Shown here: piece by piece, positions 34,831-45,700 of the stretch
How positions within the stretch are numbered: position 1 is the first letter of the stretch
How the letters are laid out: each line of letters begins with the position of its first letter
NCBI GenBank assembly: GCA_947561585.1
Contig: CANNZV010000113.1
Location: forward strand, 239,999 to 303,998
Length of the DNA: 64,000 bases
Source of the DNA: Caprella mutica
Lineage: Eukaryota; Arthropoda; Malacostraca; Amphipoda; Caprellidae
Direction: 5' to 3'
The notes under the pieces: generated by a model
The model's database searches: none
Seen by the model: the letters and a program-made list of their open reading frames with translations, nothing else
Told to the model about the DNA's origin: nothing
Program-made: the position numbers and the translations under genes

Positions 34831-36705
34831 CTACGTTGCTGATGCTGAAAGTGGCTCTAAAATTTGTCTAATTCCTGGTGTTGTTTTATCGTTCATATTA
34901 CACAGGGAATTATGAAGGGAATTATTGTTCATATTATGAATATTATTATTAGAATAATGAATGCCATTATTGTTTGTATTATAAATATTGCTGCTTTCAG
35001 ACGACTCTGTGAGACGTATTCTATCCTCTAGCGTGCCACAGAAAGAGTTTCTGCTATTTAGTGAACTACAGTTAGTCGATGAGGAACTGTAACTCTTTGA
35101 ACTTAACAAACTTCTGCTACTCAACTCTCCCTCTGATTTCGTGAGAACGGAAACATCTTTAAGGTTGGTGATGCAAGGTGTGGTGGAGCTATTCACTGTG
35201 TGGCTGAGGTCTTTCACACCATCGCAACCACTGTGGTTTAGAGGTGCGGTTGCAATGGGTGGCTCTAACACTGGTGTAAGGGTGGAGGTGCTAGAAGATG
35301 TGTTAGACAGGAGGGAGTGTGACGAAGGAGGTGATTGCAGCGGAACTTTCTCTTCTTCTTCAGTAGTTAGCTCATTGGTGTCTTCAAGAGGCTTACGACT
35401 ACCAATTGATTTCACAGGAATATTCAGAGGATCGATATCATTGACTGGAGTGGTCAATGATTCGCCATTTTCAGTATGATTTAATTCCACTTCACCGTTA
35501 TCAAGACAACTCTTGCTAGACAAATTAGATGCTTTACTTTCACCATTTTCACAATCACTGAATTTCTTAACTGCCAAAGTATCTGAACTATCTAGAGTGT
35601 TATTGAGATTTTCAGAAATTGTCTTTTCTTCTTTTGTAGAAGAACAACCTGATGAATTCTCTGAGTTTGAATAGTCTTTCAAATATCCCTCAAATTTTTG
35701 GTGATAGAATATATCTCCGTCCTCATGATTGTCGTTACTTTTGATGAAATGCGTGCACTTATAACTACCACTAAAGCCATTCCTAACTCTATGATTGGTG
35801 CAGGTGCCTTTGGAGTCTAGAGGTCTGGAGTTGAAGTCTGGAGGTATTTGTGTGAGCATAGGGACATACACTTCCATTTCATGAAGTCCCGTGGCATTGA
35901 TATCTGGTGAAGTGACGCCTCGGTAGCCGTTATTGGGGTACTGCAGACCATTGGCTTGAGGCCCGTCACCAGACACTCCTGTGAAGTAGCCGTGTCCCGT
36001 CCTACCCACTGACCTAACTCTGATGCACAGACACACTGCCATAGAAATAACGAGGATGACGCACAACAGCAAAAACATTCCGTAAACGACAAACTCAGTC
36101 TGCATCTTTGAGCTGGCAGCCGGGTGATGGAGCCATGCTTTGATGGTGACATTTGCTGAGTGAGAGTAGGCACCACACCTCTCATCCTCTGCACATCCTC
36201 TCACTCTGAACCAGTACTCGGTGTTAGACACCAGTCCTGTCACATCAGCGTGATTATTCTTAGACATCACCTTGATGTTTGACCAAAGAGGCAGAGCGAG
36301 TGTTCTGTTCTGAGTGTACAACAGTTCGTACATGGTAGCCTCTGGAGTGGCTTTATCTGCTGCAGGAGGCTGCCACGAGACTACGACTGTACTGGCATCC
36401 ACAGGACTGAACTCCAGGCGAGTGGGAGCAGCTGGCACCTTGTCAGTGGTAGCAACTTGCAGTGGTTTGCAGTACTCCCCAAACATGTCTTCGGAAGCGT
36501 GAGACCTCACACTGAACTCATACCAAGTGAAGGGTTTGAGGCCTGAAACCAGGACATTGTAGGCCATGCTGTGCATCAGTCTCTCAGGCTCACTGTACTT
36601 GGCAGACAGAGCTCTGTAGCGCACTGTGAAAAACTTTATCATGTCTCTGTACTCAGCTGGTATTGACCACCAAATCTGTACTGATGTCTGACTGTGAACC
36701 TCAAT
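34831..36705 (-). CDS. PRTG: Last exon of the protogenin-like gene: FN3-4, FN3-5, membrane helix, cytoplasmic tail
   Basis: Acceptor TTTTTCAG at 36706-36713, stop TAG at 34831-34833; 625 codons with the stop. It begins in FN3 repeat 4 (W-W-S-I-P core) and holds FN3 repeat 5 (V-V-V-S-W core, with an extra Cys pair C-A-E-D-E-R-C). The helix F-V-V-Y-G-M-F-L-L-L-C-V is followed by the basic stop-transfer R-V-R-S-V-G-R. The tail has N-N-G-Y-R-G, a Y-V-P-M-L motif and long Ser/Thr/Asn-rich low-complexity runs near the C-terminus, with no kinase or phosphatase domain. Confidence 0.85.
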   Translation of the reverse strand: MEVHSQTSVQIWWSIPAEYRDMIKFFTVRYRALSAKYSEPERLMHSMAYNVLVSGLKPFTWYEFSVRSHASEDMFGEYCKPLQVATTDKVPAAPTRLEFSPVDASTVVVSWQPPAADKATPEATMYELLYTQNRTLALPLWSNIKVMSKNNHADVTGLVSNTEYWFRVRGCAEDERCGAYSHSANVTIKAWLHHPAASSKMQTEFVVYGMFLLLCVILVISMAVCLCIRVRSVGRTGHGYFTGVSGDGPQANGLQYPNNGYRGVTSPDINATGLHEMEVYVPMLTQIPPDFNSRPLDSKGTCTNHRVRNGFSGSYKCTHFIKSNDNHEDGDIFYHQKFEGYLKDYSNSENSSGCSSTKEEKTISENLNNTLDSSDTLAVKKFSDCENGESKASNLSSKSCLDNGEVELNHTENGESLTTPVNDIDPLNIPVKSIGSRKPLEDTNELTTEEEEKVPLQSPPSSHSLLSNTSSSTSTLTPVLEPPIATAPLNHSGCDGVKDLSHTVNSSTTPCITNLKDVSVLTKSEGELSSRSLLSSKSYSSSSTNCSSLNSRNSFCGTLEDRIRLTESSESSNIYNTNNNGIHYSNNNIHNMNNNSLHNSLCNMNDKTTPGIRQILEPLSASAT

Positions 36706-39700
36706 CTGAAAAACAAAAATAATTAGTTGAAGTTAAAGAAACTATTTATTGTATATATTCATTTCCTGGTGACTTACCTTGTCAATAGTAGGCACGACAA
36801 TAGGCTTAGTCTTGTTGGCAAACTCTTTAGTTTCTATCATTTCGACAGTTGGGTCTCCATCACCAGCAAGGTTGAATCCTCGTACTTCCACTCTGTACAA
36901 ACCAGCCTCTGAGAAAATAAGATAAAGTTCATGAGTGCATATTATATATTTCAGGATCCATATTGAAATAGATTAGGTCTTCTTTATTTAGTCATCAGCT
37001 CTTTATTCTTTCTACTTGTTTATTTATTTACACTTCTTCACTTTCTATTCAAGAGTAGCTAACTGTTTGTTTCATTGTTATTCTATATGCCTATATCCCA
37101 CAGTAAGTCTATTTCCTAGGTTAGTCTCTCACCAAGTCCTGCTATGACGTAAGAGCTGTTAGATGCAGGCAGTGTGATGGTGTTGAGCCAGTGACTGTTG
37201 CCTTTAGCGTACCTAAGAGTGTAACCTTCTACCATGGAAGAGGAGGACGACAGCGGTAACCAAGTAGCCTGAAACACCAAAGTTAATGAGACACTTGTCA
37301 TTTAATAGAGTAAAGTTAGAATATAGACTAAGTAACTAATTAGTGGTTACGATCAACTTATCAGATGAAAAGTCAGTAGCTATTTAAATCACTAATATAA
37401 TTTATCATAAAATCACATTAGCTATATAGGTATTAGATACAGTGGAAAGACAGGAGAGACTTAAAATGATTAACTTATCTAATTTAATATTTACACGAGG
37501 GTAAGTTACGAATTATCCACATTTTCGTTCATATAAGAAAAAATGATACAATTATATCATTTTTGTTATATAGTTTTTTTATATGACTGAAGATGTGGAA
37601 CTGAGGGATGGTTCGTAAGTGGCCCTAGTTAATATAAGGTGCAACTAAATGCATTTACCTTAACTGCCCAGTAGTTTCCAGAGGTGAAGTCTTCCCCAGA
37701 GCTGTTCATCCCCATCCAGTACACTGAGAGGTTAAGGTTGGGGGGCATGGGCACAGGGTCTGGTAGAGGGGCCTGTGTACGTCTGTTGTCATAGTCACTG
37801 TCTTCACTCGAGTGGTACATGTCTGGACTCCTGAAAATAACAACCTATTACTCTTGTTGAATTAAAACAATATGAACTCTGTCATTTACATCAAAATATT
37901 ACAATAACAATCACATGTTAGGATTGAAAACTTTTGCATCAACATAAAATAAATATTTAGCTTTTTTATAATATGGAGAAATTACAGTGTTTCTCATATA
38001 TTTAAGCATTTAGAAATTGTAAGAAATCACGAAACAATAAGTATGTATCTCACAAAGTGTGTAATTATTTTTCATACCTGGGTGGCATGCGAATGTTCCT
38101 CCATGGCAAGTGCTCTCCCTCTGGGTAGCCCACTGATGTCCCTCCCAACACCCGCACTGAGTACCTCACCCCGGGCTGCAGTTGCGTTAGCTTCATTTCT
38201 GTCTGGTGGGGAAGTGTCTGTGGGAGAGGAGAACACTGTCAGTACAAACTAATTACGGGTGAAATGAGCTATTTTAAAGAGCGTTAAGAGGTGTACCTCC
38301 TTTACATTGTAGTAATGCAGAGTCTTCCTCTTCCCATACTGGACTTTGTAGCCTATGATGGTGCCCCTGGCTTTCTCAGGAGAAAGAGGCACCCACTGTA
38401 CTAACAGTTCGGTGGGAGAGAGCACCTTCAGCTTCATCTGAGGCCCATCTTCAGGAACTGAAGGAGGAGGCAAATATAATATTTATCGCACAAGAGAGTG
38501 AGAGAAGTAATGTGCATACAGAATTGAGAACATTGACAGCGGAGTTTATAGAAATGGAAAAATACAACTACCATAATATCCTAACTCTACAAATAATATA
38601 TTTTCTTCACTCAACCAATTAAGAATAAATACAACAAGTTTTTAGCTCTATTTCAAAAGATGGCAGATAATTTGTGAAGTGTACTCACTCTCTTCGCCTG
38701 TGTGTACTATGATGGGCACTGAAGGGTCACTGGCCAGTTCACTAAATGCTCTAACGGAGAAGGAGTAGTTAGTGTTCAACTTCAAGTCGTCAATAGTGAT
38801 AGAGTTGTTCTTGACAACTTTCTGTACTTCTCTGTGTGAACCTGAAAAAAAGATGACGATATATTGAAATGTAGCATCCACACTAACTATAACAAACTGC
38901 ATAAATTCAGAGACTCACAACATGTGATTTCTAAATTATAAAAATGTTTCATTGATATTGTATTGCTGAGTCTTCTAATTGGGCCACAAATCAAACTATG
39001 CCCTCAGTCTTACCCATTTCAGTAATGTGAACACTGTACTATGACCTCAGTCTAACCCATTTCAGTAATGTGAACACTGTACTATGACCTCAGTCTTACT
39101 CATTTCAGTAATGTGAACACTGTACTATGACCTCAGTCTTACCCATTTCAGTAATGTGAACACTGTACTGTGACCTCAGTCTTACCCATTTCAGTAATGT
39201 GAACACTGTACTGTGACCTCAGTCTTACCCATTTCAGTAATGTGAACACTGTACTGTGACCTCAGTCTTACCCATTTCAGTAATGTGAAAACTGTACTGT
39301 GACCTCAGTCTTACCTATTTCAGTAATGTGAACACTGTACTGTGACCTCAGTCTTACCCATTTCAGTAATGTGAACACTGTACTGTGACCTCAGTCTTAC
39401 CCATTTCAGTAATGTGAACACTGTACTATGACCTCAGTCTTACCCATTTCAGTAATGTGAACACTGTACTGTGACCTCAGTCTTACCCATTTCAGTAATG
39501 TGAACACTGTACTGTGACCTCAGTCTTACCCATTTCAGTAATGTGAACACTGTACTGTGACCTCAGTCTTACCCATTTCAGTAATGTGAAAACTGTACTG
39601 TGACCTCAGTCTTACCTATTTCAGTAATGTGAACACTGTACTGTGACCTCAGTCTTACCCATTTCAGTAATGTGAACACTGTACTGTGACCTCAGTCTTA

Positions 39701-42700
39701 CCCATTTCAGTAATGTGAACACTGTACTATGACCTCAGTCTTACCCATTTCAGTAATGTGAACACTGTACTGTGACCTCAGTCTTACCCATTTCAGTAAT
39801 GTGAACACTGTACTGTGACCTCAGTCTTACCCATTTCAGTAATGTGAACACTGTACTGTGACCTCAGTCTTACCCATTTCAGTAATGTGAAAACTGTACT
39901 GTGACCTCAGTCTTACCCATTTCAGTAATGTGAACACTGTACTGTGTCTCAGTCTTACCCATTTCAGTAATGTGAACACTGTACTGTGACCTCAGTCTTA
40001 CCCATTTCAGTAATGTGAACACTGTACTATGACCTCAGTCTTACCCATTTCAGTAATGTGAACACTGTACTGTGACCTCAGTCTTACCCATTTCAGTAAT
40101 GTGAACACTGTACTGTGTCTCAGTCTTACCCATTTCAGTAATGTGAACACTGTACTGTGACCTCAGTCTTACCCATTTCAGTAATGTGAACACTGTACTG
40201 TGACCTCAGTCTTACCCATTTCAGTAATGTGAACACTGTACTGTGACCTCAGTCTTACCCATTTCAGTAATGTGAACACTGTACTGTGACCTCAGTCTTA
40301 CCCATTTCAGTAATGTGAACACTGTACTGTGTCTCAGTCTTACCCATTTCAGTAATGTGAACACTGTACTGTGACCTCAGTCTTACCCATTTCAGTAATG
40401 TGAACACTGTACTGTGTCTCAGTCTTACCCATTTCAGTAATGTGAACACTGTACTGTGACCTCAGTCTTACCCATTTCAGTAATGTGAACACTGTACTGT
40501 GACCTCAGTCTTACCCATTTCAGTAATGTGAACACTGTACTGTGACCTCAGTCTTACCCATTTCAGTAATGTGAACACTGTACTGTGACCTCAGTCTTAC
40601 CCATTTCAGTAATGTGAACACTGTACTGTGACCTCAGTCTTACCCATTTCAGTAATGTGAACACTGTACGCTATGATTTTCTCCATCTGATAGTTGTCTA
40701 AGGTCCACTCCACAAAGACGGAGTTTGAAGTGGAGAGGTGGTAGCGAATTATCCGAGGTGGGGGAGGGGTGCGCAGGGAAGAATTAACCAGCATGTGAGC
40801 CCAGCTTGATCTGTAAATGAAAAGATACCGGTAAAAGATATTGTCAAATTAGCTTAATAGGTAACATTGTGACGAGACATAGTCAGGTAAATATAACACA
40901 GTAGTTCTGTGTCAAGTGGCTGTACTCACACATATCCCGCCTCATTGACAGCTGTACACTGGTAGAGTGCTGAGTCCATGGTGGCACTGTTAGTGAATAC
41001 CAACTGGTTACCCTCAGTCTTCTTGATACGCTCATCCTCCCGCAACAGTTCACCATTCTTGTACCTGGGGAATGAACAAGAAGCTGTTAGTGGTGAACAC
41101 TTTAGTGGTGATTAGTAACACTTTAGTGGTGATTAGTAACACTTTACCCCGCTTCATCTAACTTATTAGTTTTATGTAAAACTCAGGACGAAGTTCTGAG
41201 ACCGAATTTTCCGCTCAAATCTCATTTAAAATAAATTAGCTACTAATGTTACGTATCATTTTACAACGTTTGATAATGTTATCCGCTTTTAATAAATACA
41301 CATACACTACACATTTTAGTATTCATAATATAGAATTTTACTATTGTTGTTCTTTAATAAAATCTTTTTAAATCGAGACCGAATTCTCCTAGAACGTACC
41401 AAAACACATTCACACCACACTCACAGACAGAGTTGTCTCCTCGTTACCACCTGACTTCCTCCTCCCTCCTGGGAGTTAGGCCCCCTCCTGTTGCCTCTAG
41501 TGAGATCCACCTCTTCCATCGTGACAGAAGTGGACATCACCCTTCTCTTCCTTCTTACAAACACAGAATTTGAAGTGCGGACTTGGATCTGTGTGAGTAC
41601 TGCTCTACGGATCTGGGGACAATCTCCCACAATGTCCAACCAACACTACAACAATATCGGACTCGCCATTCATTAGAGCACCTATGGACCCGCCATCAGG
41701 AATTCATTGCCTTCCTGAGGGATATTGGGTTCACTTAGGCCCACATTCACACGTGCCTCGGGTAGATACTCCCGTGGCGCGCACACTCAGTCGGGGTGGG
41801 GGAACTACACAATAACTACAATCACAAATTTCACTCACCATTTCACCACAGGTTTATCGTTTCCCTCCACAGAGCAGTTGAGTCTTGATGTTTGTGCTAT
41901 GAGAGTCACTATGTTCTTTGGGGGGTCTATGATCTTTGGGGCACTGTACAGCACCACTTCTGTCTCCTGCAAAAAAAGAGAGTAGCTACATTAAATATAC
42001 CTACTAACAATGGCATTGGACAACTGTTTGGTACAGAGGGTAAGTTCAGAGTTCTTGGAGAGTTCCACATGTTCGATCAAATAAGAAAAAACTATAGAAC
42101 TCAATATTGTGGAACCGTTCCAAATCTCGGGCCTTACCCAACTTGCACCCATTGAGTATTTATATTAGTAGTAATAACACATCTTTACATTTAGAAATGT
42201 AACGTACATAATTCAAAAACAGTTATTTACTTCATTATATATTGATATCAATAAGATAGTGTTGTTATAGTATTTGCTTTAGTAGTAGTAGTCAGAACAC
42301 ACTCGTACCTGCTGATCGCTGGTGTGGAGAATGAGACAGGCGTACTTGCCCTTCATGAATGGCTGCACATTGATGAGGTGCAGATTACCCTGTCCCGACA
42401 CACGGAAATGCTCATCTTCTACCACTGGCTGCCATTCGTCAGGAGCTATGAAAGTAGCAGGGGCGGGACTAACATTAGCAATGCACGCGAATTTAGCCAA
42501 AGAATGGAAGGGTGTCATTGCAACCAGATAATAGGGTAAGTTACGAATGATATAATAATTATTATTTTATCATTTTTTCTTCATGTGACTGAAGATGTGA
42601 AACTAACCGATAATTCGTAACTTAGCCTTTATGGCGCTATGCATTCATTTATGAGTCCTATATTTTATGTATTTGATGCACTCACCGACTGCCCTCAACC

Positions 42701-45700
42701 ACCTTAGAGTTGGCAGGGGAATGCCGTTAGCCAGGCACTCTATGGTGAGATTACCCCCTATGGTGGAAAGGTGCTCCCTTGCATAGGGGGACAGGAAAAT
42801 GGGGGAGAATGCCCCCCTTATCTGCCCCACGGATGACGTCAGGATTTCCTCCTTGGTGTGCACTGTCAGGGAGATGGAGGGGGCTCGACGAGTCTTGCGA
42901 GTCATGGCGTGGTGGGCGATGCACCTGCAGTGGGGGAGGGGGGGGGGGGGTTAGTAACTGCAGACAGATAGGAAGGAGCGTGGTGCACTTGAAGCTACAG
43001 TAAGCAGTAGGTATAATCTACAGTAAGCAGTAGGTATAATCTACAGTAAGCAGTAGGTATAATCTACAGTAAGCAGTAGGTATCATCTACAGTAAGCAGT
43101 AGGTATCATCTACAGTAAGCAGTAGGTATAATCTACAGTAAGCAGTAGGTATAATCTACAGTAAGCAGTAGGTATAATCTACAGTAAGCAGTAGGTATAA
43201 TCTACAGTAAGCAGTAGGTATAATCTACAGTAAGCAGTAGGTATAATCTACAGTAAGCAGTAGGTATAATCTACAGTAAGCAGTAGGTATAATCTACAGT
43301 AAGCAGTAGGTATAATCTACAGTAAGCAGTAGGTATAATCTACAGTAAGCAGTAGGTATAATCTACAGTAAGCAGTAGGTATAATCTACAGTAAGCAGTA
43401 GGTATAATCTACAGTAAGCAGTAGGTATAATCTACAGTAAGCAGTAGGTATAATCTACAGTAAGCAGTAGGTATAATCTACAGTAAGCAGTAGGTATAAT
43501 CTACAGTAAGCAGTAGGTATCATCTACAGTAAGCAGTAGGTATCATCTACAGTAAGCAGTAGGTATCATCTACAGTAAGCAGTAGGTATCATCTACAGTA
43601 AGCAGTAGGTATAATCTACAGTAAGCAGTAGGTATAATCTACAGTAAGCAGTAGGTATAATCTACAGTAAGCAGTAGGTATAATCTACAGTAAGCAGTAG
43701 GTATAATCTACAGTAAGCAGTAGGTATAATCTACAGTAAGCAGTAGGTATAATCTACAGTAAGCAGTAGGTATAATCTACAGTAAGCAGTAGGTATAATC
43801 TACAGTAAGCAGTAGGTATAATCTACAGTAAGCAGTAGGTATAATCTACAGTAAGCAGTAGGTATAATCTACAGTAAGCAGTAGGTATAATCTACAGTAA
43901 GCAGTAGGTATAATCTACAGTAAGCAGTAGGTATAATCTACAGTAAGCAGTAGGTATAATCTACAGTAAGCAGTAGGTATAATCTACAGTAAGCAGTAGG
44001 TATAATCTACAGTAAGCAGTAGGTATAATCTACAGTAAGCAGTAGGTATAATCTACAGTAAGCAGTAGGTATCATCTACAGTAAGCAGTAGGTATAATCT
44101 ACAGTAAGCAGTAGGTATAATCTACAGTAAGCAGTAGGTATAATCTACAGTAAGCAGTAGGTATAATCTACAGTAAGCAGTAGGTATAATCTACAGTAAG
44201 CAGTAGGTATAATCTACAGTAAGCAGTAGGTATAATCTACAGTAAGCAGTAGGTATAATCTACAGTAAGCAGTAGGTATAATCTACAGTAAGCAGTAGGT
44301 ATAATCTACAGTAAGCAGTAGGTATAATCTACAGTAAGCAGTAGGTATAATCTACAGTAAGCAGTAGGTATAATCTACAGTAAGCAGTAGGTATAATCTA
44401 CAGTAAGCAGTAGGTATAATCTACAGTAAGCAGTAGGTATCATCTACAGTAAGCAGTAGGTATAATCTACAGTAAGCAGTAGGTATAATCTACAGTAAGC
44501 AGTAGGTATAATCTACAGTAAGCAGTAGGTATAATCTACAGTAAGCAGTAGGTATAATCTACAGTAAGCAGAAGGTATAATCTACAGTAAGCAGTAGGTA
44601 TAATCTACAGTAAGCAGTAGGTATAATCTACTGTACATTAAGCAGTAGGTATAATCTACAGTAAGCAGTAGGTATCATCTACAGTAAGCAGTAGGTATAA
44701 TCTACAGTAAGCAGTAGGTATCATCTACAGTAAGCAGTAGGTATAATCTACAGTAAGCAGTAGGTATAATCTACAGTAAGCAGTAGGTATAATCTACAGT
44801 AAGCAGTAGGTATAATCTACAGTAAGCAGTAGGTATAATCTACAGTAAGCAGTAGGTATAATCTACAGTAAGCAGTAGGTATAATCTACAGTAAGCAGTA
44901 GGTATAATCTACAGTAAGCAGTAGGTATAATCTACAGTAAGCAGTAGGTATAATCTACTGTACATTAAGCAGTAGGTATAATCTACAGTAAGCAGTAGGT
45001 ATAATCTACAGGCCTGTAAGCTACACTACACCGTCAATTCAGCCCAGGACAATTGGGCCCTAAGACAATTTATCCCATAAATAAATTGTTACAGCAGACA
45101 CAATAAAGTAGAGCTCGTTTGTTATTCAGTAGCAATGTAATACATTAGACTGAGATAATAAACGGACACGGATATATTCCGAATTTTGCTTTTGTATATA
45201 AATGCAATGTATGGATGTATTAAAGTTCACTTTCAGTGAAAGCTTTATCAAGGTTTGATGATTGTTGAAATGGCAAGATTCGCTCGTAAATAATTCACCT
45301 TTTTGTGCAATCTTGATTTTCAGTATTTACACATTTAAATATATTTTCAACGTGATTTTTCTCTAATTTAAACTTAACAAATAAGGTGACGTTATTGAGT
45401 CTTTGTCAGCTGTAGACATTCAAGGCACATGGTTTCAACAAAATAAACCTTATTAAATAATTAAGTAAAAGTTAAATATAAAGTAGCTATGTATTTATTT
45501 GTATAGAAAGGTAAAATTTCCAATATAAATATCTGATTCCTATTGTATCAGAGTCAACTGATTTGAAATAATTGAAAAACATTGCTATTTTGATAACAAA
45601 GTAACATGTGTCAGCTGTCCCCAATTTTTATGGGTTCAGATGTCCTGGGTTCAATTGCATTGGGGCCTTATTGTCCTTGGCTCAATTGCATTGAAGCATT

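Noticed and set aside
35141..35479. Plus-strand 112-codon frame
   Set aside because: Lies antisense to the coding last exon of the receptor gene and has no independent support.
41421..41676. Extra receptor exon in the intron between exons 7 and 8
   Set aside because: The minus frame contains no Ig or FN3 signature, and exons 7 and 8 already join in phase across a Trp codon.
42991..45012. CRISPR-like array
   Set aside because: Units are contiguous tandem copies without spacers, in a eukaryotic intron.
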